A stretch of DNA of 64,000 nucleotides from Tubiluchus corallicola (lineage: Eukaryota; Priapulida; Priapulimorpha; Priapulimorphida; Tubiluchidae): assembly GCA_030141605.1 (NCBI GenBank), contig JAQGDQ010000012.1:948359-1012358 (forward strand), given 5' to 3'. The first letter of the stretch is position 1, and every line of letters begins with the position of its first letter. Below the pieces are notes generated by a model. That model worked only from the letters and a program-made list of their open reading frames with translations, was not told where the DNA came from and did not search any database. Positions 35,316 through 47,800 of the stretch are shown piece after piece. The translations under genes and the position numbers were made by a program.

Positions 35316-36084
35316 TGGTTAGATGATAATTTGGATGCCTAAAATAGATACACATGATTTTCACAGATTTGTTATTGTTTAGCCTTAGCCTCAAATGAAC
35401 AGAATAGCAGATCTTACCTGAAAACTGCAATTTTTCATAGCTACTGCAGATGAATAGAAGCAAACATTGACATGCTAGATGTATATATGTACAGATTTTT
35501 ATCGACACTTGGCATCCTTTTGCTGCCGTTTTTTTTACCTTCAGTCACTAACAAAACTAAGAACATACCTCAAAGATGAAAATAATAATTCTAGGAGTTA
35601 CTATTAACATTCTATTATTACTGCATCCATCCTATTCCCTCAGATTATATCATGAAATTTGTATGCCTATACTCTGACGAATAGCACACAGTGTGATGGA
35701 TATTTCTCACTATTATGTCAGCCCTCTCAACTCCCTTGGTTTTACCATAAGTCTCACGATTTCAATTTATTTCTTATAGACTCATGGCATAACTTTTTTT
35801 CACGGCAAAAAAGAAGATCAGTAAATTATACTTTTACTGAACTAAACTATAAGAAATATAAAACTTTTCTTCTGTGAACTACCTAAGAGTTTTGCCATAT
35901 GCGAACAACTTCTTTAAAAGAAGCTCATTTTGCATTGAAAATGAAAATGATCAATAACCAAATTTAGTAAACATTTGACATTATTTTGCTGTTCTGAATT
36001 AGTGAGGTTATAACAAAACTGTTTTAACATTTAACTACATCAGTTTAATTTTTTTCGAGAAAAAGTTTCAGTGCCATAGTGATC

Positions 36085-36226
36085 ATAGCCTGGCTTTGCA
36101 TTTGTGATGCAAATTCTCCGGGCTTTTTAAGGTTATTCTGCAGGTTTTTAAACTTTTTTGGCGTGCATTCACCAGGGACCTATGGTAGAGAGGACTGTTA
36201 TGTATTATCTAAATAAATAAATACCA
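36085..36226 (+). mobile_element. LINE 3'-end fragment
   Basis: The block from GCCTGGCTTTGCATTTGTGA to GACCTATGGTAGAGAGGAC and a tail of AAATAAATAAATA resembles the 3' UTR and short-repeat tail of CR1/L2-type elements. A small hairpin (TTTGCATTTGTGATGCAAA) lies within. No coding part remains. Confidence 0.35.
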
Positions 36227-37613
36227 CCATATAAGTATTTATTTACTCATATATGGAAATGTATAAAGAAAAATTATGTTTAGCACTTAGTAAACAATTA
36301 TAAACGATCAAACATACAAGACTAATAATTATCAACAGTATAACCCCAAGGAATATTGCATAACACAGATTTACAAACATACATACATATAAATACATAG
36401 CAAACAAAATAAAATAAACGACACTGACGGAAATAGCAATTTATGCAGATAATATGGTCAAAGGCAATCAACACCATTATTAGAAAAACAATTTTGGTTA
36501 TAGAGGTATGGCCAATCAAACAAAGAATACCTAATAAAAAGTTGACATGGTTGAGGGCTTTATGGGTGAGCAGCAAAAATGTGAATCGATGTAAGGACGA
36601 AATGTATCAAATTAGTGTAAGTCAAGAATGGTGCACTATCCTATGTACCATACTTGCACTTGCGACATAATTATCTCCAAAACAATTGTGGTATATAGGC
36701 TGCCCAAGTACCACACAGAGTTTCATTAAACTCGAAATTATATAATTAATCAAAATTTTTGATGAACTTTACTTGAAGACAAAGCTAAACTTTTGGCGAG
36801 CTTTATCTACGTTGTACTACATTAAGATACTACAAATAACCTATACAGTACAGTATATTTTATACTATATATGTAATTAGGTCGTAATAGCTTAGTAGCA
36901 TATTGGACAAGCTATAATTAATAAAATTAAATATATAAACACAAGCATTAAAATAAAAAATATATAAAATTAAAAAACACTACTGGTAAATAAATAGCTT
37001 ATTTGCTAAACACTGCAGAGAAAAAATGTTTGACGAAGATCATTGTAAGCATCTCACCTACTCACATACCTTGTATGAGTTAAAATTTAAATGAGATGTG
37101 CTAAACTAAATGTTATTATTACTTCTTGTAATTAGGCCAATAGAGCATATCAAAAGTTTGAAGTTTATAATTTTAAATATTATTAGCTCTAAAAATCAAA
37201 TTTTACTCAGCCTAATGATAATTAAAGTGATATTAATTAATTCATTAAATTTAAAATCTAATTATTTATTATTACTTTAATAATTAATTTATTATTAAGT
37301 AAAAAAGGAAAACTGATGTGGCAGTTAAGGTCAAAACGCCTTAAAAGTCTTTTAATCTAGCTCTGTTTCTGATGGTGTGGCATTTGGACAGGCCAATGAC
37401 ACGGACCGCTATATAGGCCAACCTATGTATCAACCGCGCTATCATGGGCTAGTCATGTAGCGCTTGCAGTATATGGGCTGGACCAAGTATTGCATTCTGC
37501 AATATATCAGCTAGTGTGCACATTATAGAGAATGTCTATGTTTCATGTTTCAGGTAGTGTCGGCCTGACAAATGTCATCTTCACTATAGCAGTGGTGTGG
37601 CTAACTACTAGGC

Positions 37614-38061
37614 CTGTAACGATACATCAATATATAGAGACATCATGATATCTTTCATTAGGATATGCGTATCGCCAAAGTGCACTCGTATTGTGTTAAC
37701 CTGAGTCAATGATATTAAGCAAATTAACACTTGCTTGACAATATACTGATAAGAACGACGTGAAGTAATTCAAGTTGTAGCTGGACAGTGTACTGTAGTG
37801 TAGATATGTATGAATCAGTGCATTGAAAAGTACTTGAAATGACACAGGCACTGCTAGCAAGTAGCAGCCAAAGCAGTTGAAAAGGCAAGACGTTTAATCT
37901 ACCAAATGTGAAACAAAAATGCATGAGTAACCTTTTAAACCTAAAATATTAATATGTTTTGCTTTTCTGATGGCTTACAATGCAAACAATAGCCTAGCCT
38001 ACACATTACATTAGTAATAAAGAAAAATCAAACAGTTAAACGAGTTTTTTTAGCATTTAGC
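37614..38061. mobile_element. hAT-like fragment, copy Y
   Basis: Starts CTGTAACGATACATC, the inverse of the end seen at 35102, and contains the block shared with 34822-34971. The right end is cut off by another hAT-like sequence starting at about 38066 (CAGAGCCAGCTGTACCAC). Confidence 0.45.
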
Positions 38062-38065
38062 CAGA

Positions 38066-38260
38066 GCCAGCTGTACCACTAAGCAAACTAGGCAGTTGCA
38101 TATGGTGTCAAATTATGCACTTCTTTAACTTTAAATTTAAGCACAAGTAATAACATAGTGTACATGCAATTGCTTAAGTGCACAACACTTGGTGCTTAAC
38201 ACAAACGCAAACAAACTCATAGTAGCGTTATTTTTGTGTCAAAATGTATAGTTCACCAAC
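38066..38260. repeat. hAT-like end fragment, related to 51167-51290
   Basis: The phrase AAACTAGGCAGTTGCATATG, then GGTGTCAAATT and later TTGCTTAAGTGCAC, is matched at 51167-51290 (AAATTAGGCAGTTGCCTAGG, GGTGTCAAATT, ATGCTTAAGTGCAC). Both begin with CAG(A/G)GCC. Confidence 0.45.
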
Positions 38261-38329
38261 GCCCGTCTTCTTTCTTCGCTCAGCACAACACTTTCTTCTG
38301 ATTAAATTTAGCTTCGATATTAATATTTT

Positions 38330-38595
38330 TTGAAGTCAAATAAGCCCACTTTACAAGCGACTCCAACATTTGCACAAGGTATCGCCTTAAAACTACCTGG
38401 TAAACCTAAATTTAAAACAACTTGGATAGCTAAGATAAATAAAGATGTTCAACAACTTCAACCAAATCTAACTTTAGGAGTAGAAGAACTTACGCTGTTA
38501 GCTGCAGACAGAAGTGCGTGGAATGCTCTGATAAATGTTGATACCTCAATGCCTATAACAGGTGGAATGAGATTTTGAAGAAGACACCGCAGGAG
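38330..38595 (+). pseudogene. LINE ORF2 C-terminal tail, plus strand
   Basis: A frame at 38330-38578 ends with KTTWIAKINKDVQQLQPNLT and LLAADRSAWNALIN. This fits the end of APE-type LINE ORF2 proteins (pattern TWxxxIxxDLxxL then ADRxxWRxLI). The ATCATC run at 38597-38610 follows its end. 5'-truncated and non-functional. Confidence 0.55.
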
Positions 38596-38617
38596 CTCAT
38601 CATCATCATCCAATGAA

Positions 38618-40522
38618 TCATACGTCCAGGGACATGATTCTGCTCACCTCCCTATGCCAAGACTCCCTGCTTGCCGTAATGCCCCAAGTGCATTTATTTC
38701 TAAGGATCAATGCTGAAGTGTTTAAATCTTTCTGTGTAAAATCTAAATATGTTAACATTTGTCCTCCTGCAGCCTGTTTTTAGCTGGTTCTATAGCTTGT
38801 TGAAGAGCTATCTTCACTGGAATATCATCAGGTAGTCTAAGCATATGCCCAATCCATCTTAAACGGCGTCTTTTTATTTTTCTTGTCCAAGGTTCTTCTT
38901 TTATTTTTTCATATAGATCTTTATTTGAAATTTTCTTTGGCTATCCAATACCCAAAATGTTTCTGTAATTTCACCTTTGAAACGCATCAATTTCAGCTTT
39001 ATGATTTGCTTTTAATGTCCAGGGCATTATCTTCCGTCTTGATATGTCGTCTTCTGTTGCCAGCAGACTACCGAGATACTTGCATCTTTGCCATGATTCA
39101 TTGTGGCATGTTATGTGAAACTCTTCAGTTTTATTTTTGTTTACAATGGGATCCATTCTGTTCAGTTTCTCCTCTATTGAGTTTTTTATTTCATCTACTT
39201 CTTCTTTGTTTCTTGTAATCCATGTCACATCATCAGCATAGACATAGTAGTTGGCTTACTTTGTAGAGAGCTGTAACTGTGTTCTTGTCTTACTTCATTC
39301 GGTATTAATTCAGGATCAAGAATTGTGTAGTTGTGATCTTCTAGGTCCTTCAATGGTATAACTTTGTCCTCAGTGAGAGCTATGGCAAGATATAAAGTAA
39401 AAAGTGCAGGGCTTAGGCAGTCACCCTGAAGTACTCCTTTGTTTGTAGAAAACAGCTGACTCAATTTCCCTTCACACCTGACTTGAATTAATAAATTTTC
39501 TAACATTATGCTTATGATGTATATTTCATCAGGTTCAAGGATTCCTTCCAGACAGCAAAGCAAACAAGAGTTTTTTTCCGAACGCAATCAAAGGCCTTTG
39601 ACATATATCGATCATGAGAATATATATTGAGTAATCAGCAGAAGAGATGGCTTTTTCGGAATAGTAATTTACAGGCTTGTACTAATTCAGTAGTATTCCG
39701 TCCTGGTTGATATGCTGCTTGGCTTGTTCGAATGTAAGTGTGTAACCTGTCATAGATCCTAGTCAACATACAGATAGCCAAAATCTTTCTTATTAGGGTA
39801 AGCAGCATCAATGGTCTAAGATTTTCTACAGAACCTCGTTTCTTACCTGGCTTGGGTAAAGGGATAAGTATTCCTTTTTGAATATCCTGCGGAAATGTGC
39901 CTGTTTTTGAAAAATTGTTTAGAATTTCAGCAATTTCTGCATATAAATTATCTGATCCATACTTGACTAACTCAGCATTTAATTCATCAGCGCCCGGGCT
40001 TTTGTTGTTTTTCAATGATTTTGCCGCATGCTTTGCTTCTTCTTTAGTAAATGGAACTTTCATTGGATAGTGAGTCCTTTTAACCCCAACTGCATTTTCA
40101 TCATTAAAAATTCGTTGAAAATATTCTGCTATGGCTTCAGTTTGCTGTTCAGCATCAATAATTAGACCATCATTTCCTTCTACAATCAATTTTTTCTTTG
40201 GTTGAAAGGTCTGCAAAGTCCGTATTGCTTTAAAATGCCTCGAAGAATCATTTTTTGTTTGCTCAATTTCTTCTGCAATACCAGTCACCTTTTTTTCTTC
40301 TATTTGTTTTAGCTTTTGAATTTGCTTTAGAATTTCCTTGCGTTTCTTCTTAAGATCATCAATTTCTGCTAAATTTTTACATTGGTGAATTTTATCTTTC
40401 AAAACTTTCTGATTTGCAGATAAAGCTTCTATCTCATCATCTTTAACCTTTTTATCGTTAAATCTCACATGTCCAAGTATTTCTAGTGCCGAATTTTTTA
40501 TGTGAACTTTGAGTTTCCCCAT
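38618..40522 (-). pseudogene. LINE reverse transcriptase and C-terminal tail
   Basis: A 295-codon frame (40522-39635) holds an N-terminal Lys/Glu-rich coiled-coil-like part, then SLKNNKSPGADELNAELVKY and RTSQAAYQPGRNTTELVQA. After frameshifts come GVLQGDCLSPALFTLYLA (39587-39225), YADDVTWI at about 39240, KYLGSLLATEDDISRR, RRRLRWIGHMLRLPDD near 38870, and finally SRESWHREVSRIMSLDV with a stop at 38618-38620. The catalytic YADD survives but the frame does not. Confidence 0.8.
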
Positions 40523-40583
40523 TGCAAATTTGTGTTTTCAGATGTCTCACCAGGTGCAGATTTAGTAATGTTCTGCTCTAACT

Positions 40584-41338
40584 TTAAATTGTATTTTCTC
40601 TATAATCTCCATCCTTTAGCTTGGCAACATCTAAGTGTTTTGTTCTTTGCTTTTTCTGTAGCATCTTTACCCATTTGACTGAAACCTTAGTCATAACCAA
40701 AGAGTGGTCGGTATCTATGTTTAAACCAGCGTACGACCTGGAAGTTCTTCTTAGTGGCATAGGCATTTTCCTTACCGTAACAAAATCTATTTGATTCCTT
40801 ATAAGATTTCTCCTGGGTTCTCCATTCCATGACTTCTTATTTTTCTGTGTTGTTTGCCAGGTAGTGACGTGAGTGTATTTATGTTGGAATACAGTGTTAG
40901 TGACAACCAGATTTTTGGCTACAACAGTTTCAGCTAATCGTAATCCATTTAAATTTGGAATTCCTTTTCCATATTTACCTATATGCTCTGGTAATGAATT
41001 GTGCAGCGATCCAATCTTGACATTGAAATCTCCACAAACGATTAGCAAATGACTTTTAGGTACTGTACTAATAAAGTTATCCAAATCATCATAAAAAGCA
41101 TCTCTTAACTTGTGTCTTGTGTCATCTCCATGCAAAAATATTTTATCCTTGTTATCTAACGAATAATTCTCTGTTGATTTCACATGAGTTTCTTGTATTG
41201 TAATGCCAAAAACGCCAATTCACATTTGTCTAGATCTTTTAAAAGATTTGTTTCCTTCAATTTTGTTCTGGAGCATTGAACATTGAGTGTTCCAATTCTT
41301 ATTATATCAGCATTATAATGTTCGATCTTCTAATTCTA
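40584..41338 (-). pseudogene. LINE apurinic-type endonuclease, internally deleted
   Basis: Start IIRIGTLNVQ (active-site Asn), then after a frameshift QETHV (Glu), then GDFNVKIGS, NQIDFVTV and DTDHSLV (His), the EEP-family order. Only about 50 residues separate QETHV from GDFN, roughly half the usual spacing, so the central part is deleted. An open frame of 199 codons remains at 41183-40584. Confidence 0.75.
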
Positions 41339-41499
41339 CCGCTATAACTAAGCATACAACTACAACAAGAATCCATGGTGATGCTACCGCAACTACCATT
41401 ACTACGCGCTTGAATCATTGCAGAGAGCAGGATGCCCAGCCATATAAGCAGGCGAGCATTTAAGACAAAATACTTTAATTTAGATGAAAATTAAAATCA

Positions 41500-41640
41500 G
41501 TGGCTTGTCAGCACCACTACCGATAGTGGTCCTTCGAGCCGGATTAGGGAGCTTCGTCATCATCATATCATCATACGCCCGTCACGTCTATTGTAGACAT
41601 TGGGTAGGCAGAATTCTAAAATAAAAGAAATCTGCCTTCA
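41500..41640. repeat. LINE-tail-like fragment
   Basis: CAGTGGCTTGTCAGCAC at about 41500 recurs at about 41694. The phrase CATCATCATATCATCATACG, followed by CCCGTCACGTCTATTG, resembles the reversed 3' tail of an APE-type LINE. No coding remnant. Confidence 0.3.
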
Positions 41641-43982
41641 AACAGGTAAACGCAGCAGTAATACAGCAAAAAAACTAGAATCTGTTACACCAGTGGCTTG
41701 TCAGCACAACTTCTGTTAGGGAGCTCACGTGATTTTCAAATCTAGCAATACAAGACATCAATAATCTTCGAGCAATTTCAAAGTTTAAGTTAACTCAGTT
41801 TTTTCCCTCAAGCGAATTTGCTCTGACTAAGCCTGAACTCTAGGTTCCTATCAATGCTGATGATGTTGAAATTATTATTGTGTAATAACATTCAAACAAT
41901 TTATGCACCATGCTTTTGGACAACACCAGATAGTTGAAAAGGATTTTTAATTCATTTGAATTTTTGGCATGGTCTCTGGATCGAGTATATTGTCACTTTT
42001 GTGACGAAAACTAAGGTTGGAATTAATTTATGTTGCTTACTTTAACATAGAATAGTTTATTTCTTCAGTGTGATTTACAGCAACAATGTTAGTTCAATAT
42101 TACGTAAATGCAATCATGAGCAGGATAGCGAGGGACCACAGGGTCATCTAGTCTATTGTCCTTTCACGTAAAGGCAGGCTTAAAAAATGCAAGTAACAAA
42201 AACAATAAAGAGAAAAAACAAAACAGAACAATAATAATTAATTGTGAATAAACATACAATCAAAAAGAAAAGTTAAATACATAAATCTGAGCAAAAGAAC
42301 ACAATTTGGGGGACAATAAAATATTTGTAAGCAACATAATAAACCCTTAACTTGTACTCATGTTGGGCAAACTATACACAATATAAATATTTTATATGTT
42401 GGTGTGAAGCAATTTAATCTATCATTCTATCATTATTTGTTTTCTTTTCGCATTTTTACAAACATGCATTTCCTGAAAGTGTTTAAAACAAAGCCAGCCT
42501 TAGTCATGTGACCTAAGCTTTAGTAGTATACGCCACCTATCAATCACACTTGTTCTTACACATAGTTGCATTTTCTGTTGCCGCTATGCTGACCATGCCG
42601 TTTGGTGATACTTTCATTGCTTTGTCTATTTTGTTGCAATTTAACAGTCACTAGTTGTATTTTCAAGCCAAAGTTGTCACCAGTAAATATAAGTCACCAT
42701 CTACTTTAATAATTAGTTAAAAGTTTAAATTGGTTATAATTGCTTCAATTCTCTAGAATCATAAAGTAATAATTTGTGTTTCAGTCTTCTTAAATCTAAC
42801 TTTTCATTTTGTCTAAATAGTAATAAGCTTTAGCACATTCGTAAGCACTTTTTGTGATCTGTTATTTTAATAAATTGCAGGTCTATCGCACAGGTCAATA
42901 CTAATTTTTGCCGTTTCTTTGCCTGGACTGGGCGCATCCACATTACAAGTTTCTTCTCTTCTTATGTTCAATTTCTTGGTCTTGAACTGTGATACGCTCT
43001 TAAACGAAAGCTGGATCCAATCTTAAACTATAGCTCGAAACAATTTAACTTATGAAATATGAAAGGGAACGTACTATTTTTTCACAAATGAATAACTTGA
43101 AGGAATGATTACCACAGGATTGTAATTTCGCATTCACGTGGCTAGTTGTTCATTGTTACATGCATTTCGCCATCCGCTAATTAGATGGACACTAACGACT
43201 GCATAGCAAAAACGTGTTGTGTAAAAAACAGGTGCTGTACCTTTTATTTCAGAGATGTTCAATTGTGACATTGAACACACGTTTTAAAGCTCATGCGTGA
43301 ATACAGAGGTAAACTTGAAATTTGAATTTCAAACTTAGATTTGCCAAGTTTTTCTACATCACACTAAATGTTATGCAGTAGCATTATACATACCTTTCTA
43401 CTGTTACCGTTTAGTCCGAGTGGTACTGACCTTGTTTGGGGCGATTTGTATTAGCATTAAAAAGCATAAAAAAACTATTATGAGGCACACTTAACTAAGC
43501 TGAAACAATGCACAGAGGACATCTTGACTATCAAGAATATTGCTTCGAGGTATACTACTGTAGACTTGGCAGGAAAACTTGGTAAACAGTGCCAGAGTAT
43601 TAAAAGAAACACTAATGACAGCACAGTACAATCATAAAGCTCCGATAACAAAGTTTATTTTAATGTATGGATCGAATAAGGCCAACATAATGTAAATGTA
43701 CAATACTCCAAATTCAGCTAGCTACAATTAGTGGATGTACTGTACTTATTACAAAGGTAATTTCTAACCACTTCCAACAATAGTGCAAAGAACATAATAT
43801 CTATGCAAGTAGTTACTTAGCATTACTAAAAGAGACACAACTGGTAAAGACTGTACTAATGCCATTTTTAAGTAAAACTTTTTAATGTCTCTCTGAGTAC
43901 TTATATTTTCCTCTACTGTTAATACATCATGACTGATATTATTATGAAAAATAATTACCCTATTACTATGAGTATAATTTAA

Positions 43983-44089
43983 TCACGTTGAAAACACTGG
44001 TTCTCGTCTGATCACCGAAGTTAAGCAACATAGAGCCTGGTTAGTACTTGGATGGGTGACCGCATAGGAATACCAGGTGCTGTAGGCTT
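43983..44089 (+). pseudogene. 5S rRNA-like head of the SINE
   Basis: Aligned by eye to metazoan 5S rRNA from about nucleotide 15 to the 3' end. The 5' arm of helix I is replaced by AT-rich flanking sequence. The 3' arm (GCTGTAGGC) is present. Confidence 0.75.
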
Positions 44090-44521
44090 GTGGGATGCCC
44101 ACACTGTGTCTCGACACTAAGCGGAGGAGCCACACAAGCAGCCAACGGCTAGAGGGCGGAGGAGGTCAAGTGACCCAACGGCCATGTGTAGAGGAGTAAA
44201 CCTTCCAAATCAGGAGTGGAGCCCCGAAGGCGGACCAGTGCAGCATGCTCACTGACTCCGGCAGCTCCTGCAGCCAACCTGGTGCCAAACGTATCGCTCC
44301 GCTTTCCTTTGGACTACACCAGGGAGGAAGAGAGGGGGTTCCTGTTGTCTGGGCAACTCAGGATCTCCATACACCTTGCCCAGGCGTGCGCCCTGGAGAC
44401 GTTCAAGGATCGCACTGCTCAGCCACAGTCGACGCTGCAGCTCCATCAATGTGATCAATAACTGACTCTCTTGGTGCACACTCCATTGTCTTCCGAGACA
44501 GAAGGATGCCAACAACAACAA
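43983..44521 (+). mobile_element. 5S rRNA-derived SINE (SINE3 type)
   Basis: The first ~107 bases (43983-44089) follow eukaryotic 5S rRNA, including TTCTCGTCTGATCACCGAAG, TTAAGCA (box A region), GGTTAGTACTTGGATGGGTG (box C region) and GGTGCTGTAGGCTT. The leading ~14 nucleotides of 5S are missing, so helix I cannot close and this is not a working 5S gene. A GC-rich body of about 420 bp follows, ending in AACAACAACA. The body is far richer in GC than its surroundings. The internal RNA polymerase III promoter elements look largely kept. Confidence 0.75.
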
Positions 44522-44873
44522 TTGTTAGCAACTGTTACCAACTGATATTGTACTTTTTGGGCTCTTTAGCGACACTAGTCACTAATTTAAATTTCTTTCG
44601 TCACATATTTTTTGTGAAGTGAAGAGTTTAACAACAATATGTAAGCTACATTCGTACACAATTAATAAAAGTATTTATAAAAAAATAAACTCTGTAAATG
44701 TATAACTCAGAAAATATAAGCAGCTGTAATTTATCTATCATATTCATTTACCTAGATATATATTATCAATTTTGACCACCCGTCTTATCAAAATTATAAA
44801 ATTATATAAAGTGTTAGTTCCTAAATAATATAAAGTATAGAAACTATAAATTATAAGGCATTATGATACCTAA

Positions 44874-47800
44874 TTAAATTTTCAGCTGTTTTCCACATGT
44901 CATTCTAATTTTTTCAGCTGTTGCAGGTGGAAAAAAGTGAAAATCACCAGGGCAATCAGCACCACTTCTAGCTGATGCAATGGCATCTCGAATGGCAAAG
45001 AATGCGGATGCACCGAGCAAGAATGGGGGCTCACCAATACCCTGAAAATAGAAGAAAATAACGTCCAAAGCCACAAAACTATGTGTGTAAAGAAAGAGCA
45101 AAACACATTTTCCTAATTAGTGCTTGAGTGGCAGTCATTTCTAAAATCTTATTTTGAGCTCGAATGGCAATACATCATTTCTAAAAAATTAATAGATGCC
45201 CCAACTTACTGCACTGCTCAGAAAATATTTCTTAAACATTTGCAGAAAAAGTAATATCCGCTACACTAGTAATACTTTAACCAAAAGTTTCTCAAAATAT
45301 TACATTACGAGTATAGTAGAAAATGCCAAGATTACATAAGACTTGGAATTATCACTATTACAGAATCAAAGATTTCAATTTTAAATTTGTGATTTTGTTT
45401 ATGCAATGCAAAAATAAAATAAAATCTGTGTTACTGTAACGTTTTGGCCAAAATATGCCTAGACATTATATTTAACTAAGTTGTGAATGTTTAACACAAG
45501 TTACAGTAAACATTTTTTTAAATTAGTTATAAGCATATTTGCATACAAAAGCAAACTTGGAATTTGCTACAGTTACAACGCGCAAGCTTACGTATAACAG
45601 CCTACAACAGGTTTTATCCTAGTATTTCCTGGAATCTTATCTGCCTAGCGCCTCACAAAAGTGCTTGATGAGAATTGGTCCACGATTGTCACCAGGTTAT
45701 ATTCGTAAGTTTGACGTTTTTCCTTCATAATTACTAAATCAGTATGCATTTTCAGAATTACTAAAACTTATTTAATCCATAAACATAATAACCCATAAAC
45801 ATAGTTTTTATTGCTCTGAGTAAATTGCTAAAGTTGCTGTCGTTCTAATGTTACATCATTAGTGCATCCACCTAGCAACAGGGCCGCCACATGGAGCAAC
45901 ATGCAGCAATTTTTAAATTCACAATCCATTCTCGTTTAAGTGCAGCGGATATTACATTCTCTGACATTTGCTGCTATCGTATACACTTCTGTGAGTTATA
46001 ATAGTTAATATAGCTAAAGAGAAAATCTACTCGTCTAATAGAATGTTTTAATATAAAAAGAGTTACAAAAAGGTTTCGCAGTCCATTTATCAGTAATTAT
46101 TAAAACACAAACAATGAAAAATGTGTGACACAAACCTTAGAAGAGTAAACAGCCTTAGGGTTGCTGCTGTTGCGTAATAAAGCAACATTAAATTCAGTAG
46201 GAATATCATTGAATCCAGGAATTTTGTAAGTTGCAGGATTTCTGCTGATCAGTACTCCATCGTTTGAATACTTTATCTCCTCAAGAGTTACATAACCATA
46301 TCCCTAAGATTGTAACAAACATTTTTCTAAAAACAACACGTTTTTTAAATTTCAAAGCACAAAAGAGACTGTCATAAGCATTAACACACGGGCAAGGTAA
46401 GTTTTTGCGAAAATTAACTGTAAAAAGCCAAAAATCAAGTTATAAAAACCAAACTTTTAGGAGCACAATTATTTATATTTAATGTAATTAAATTAAGCAA
46501 TACAGTACATTAATAAATTAGTCAAATGCTTGAACATTAACATGCACTGAAGTTAAGAAAGTAAAGAGTGTAAATGTAACACAATGACTAAGGTAACTGT
46601 TTTAGAAGTACACTAAGTATTCAAACGTAAATAAGAATAAGTGCTTGAGCAGTAAAGTAGCTATTAAGTTGTAAAATCAAGAAATAACAAGTGCAAGTCT
46701 GCTTTTTTAACTGTGTTGCTAAGCCAGGGTACTGCCGCATGTGTTGTTTCATATGCAATGGCATATTTTTATTTTTGTTGAAAAGGTCACCTAATTTAGG
46801 TCATGTAAAAAGTCAATTATTGAATAAAAAATATGCAATGTGGCAATGTGCTGTTGTGACAAAACACTGTGACCTATTCAAAGACTAATTAATTCAGACT
46901 TAGTTAGTCAACTAGCAACTAAGAAGGTCCAAAATGAATTAAAAAATAAGCACCTTCTTAGAGCACCGATGAAATTTTTTTAATGTAGCAAATAATTTTA
47001 AAAAGTTTTAATCTTTAACATACCCTGAAGCTTACTAGGTTATACCTTTTTTTACTGACATGCTGAAAAATGTGCATCAAACTAACATGTTTTTTAAATA
47101 AAAGGTATTTTGCCGCTGTAAAGCTTATCTTAGCATTGATCAGCAGATTGAGCTATACATTTAGATAGGTAATGATAATTACAGTAATTCTATGAAGCAG
47201 TAAAAATAATAATGATATTCGAAGAAAGGCAACTGGCAGAATAATTTATTTGGCCAGACTAATATGTTTCTCCGAGAATCATCAAGAAAAAATTTAAATT
47301 TCCTACTTCACATACCAGTGCTGTTCTTGTGTCTTATGGAAAATTGCTTTAGCAGTTTTAAGTTTTCTAGTATTTTCTGGCTAGAACAGGAAAATGTAGA
47401 AAAATAACATCAGTGATTGTGGGACAGCAACTCATACTTATCTGTTAGGCAAAGAATAGCTTGATAAGTGATATTTAATGTAATTTGCGTCAAGCAGTGC
47501 TAGTAGTAATACGTATAATTCACAATGATTAATTAACTGTACAAATATTACATCACAAAGCACAGAATGCATAATTACCTGGAGGAATCCTCCCTCAATC
47601 TGGCCAATATCAATAGCTGGATTCAGACTTTGACCAACGTCCAGTACAATATCAGTCCTAAGCAGGACATGATCACCAGTCAATATATCAATCTCTACCT
47701 CACTGCAGGCTGCACCATAAGTCATATAAAGGTTAGAGTGACCAGTCTGAGTCTTCCAGTCAAATTCTCCAACATTTGGTGCATGAAACCCAGTAGCCGA

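Larger units (their letters stand above)
38600..41340 (-). mobile_element. Non-LTR retrotransposon (APE-type LINE), degenerate, minus strand
   Basis: Contains endonuclease, reverse transcriptase and C-terminal tail in order, broken by frameshifts and a deletion. The 3' end has a short GAT-repeat tail (38597-38610). The clade is not certain: the phrases CKYLGSLLATEDDISRR and RRRLRWIGHMLRLPDD are common to Nimb/CR1-like lineages. Confidence 0.8.
35316..44873. other. Region between gene B stop and gene A start
   Basis: 9.6 kb with no cellular gene recognised. It holds hAT-like fragments, LINE remnants and a 5S-derived SINE, each listed separately. The stretch about 41700-43980 shows no repeat or coding signal I can name. 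The gene A promoter must lie just above 35315, but no clear TATA or initiator was identified. Confidence 0.5.

Noticed and set aside
38883-39218. 111-codon plus-strand frame rich in Phe and Leu, membrane-like
   Set aside because: It is the antisense shadow of the minus-strand LINE reverse transcriptase and tail.
43983-44089. Functional 5S rRNA gene
   Set aside because: The first ~14 nucleotides needed for helix I are missing, and the 3' end continues into a SINE body instead of a T-run terminator.
44216-44521. Overlapping open frames on both strands in the GC-rich block
   Set aside because: They fall inside the 5S-derived SINE body; high GC removes stops by chance in several frames and none matches a protein family.
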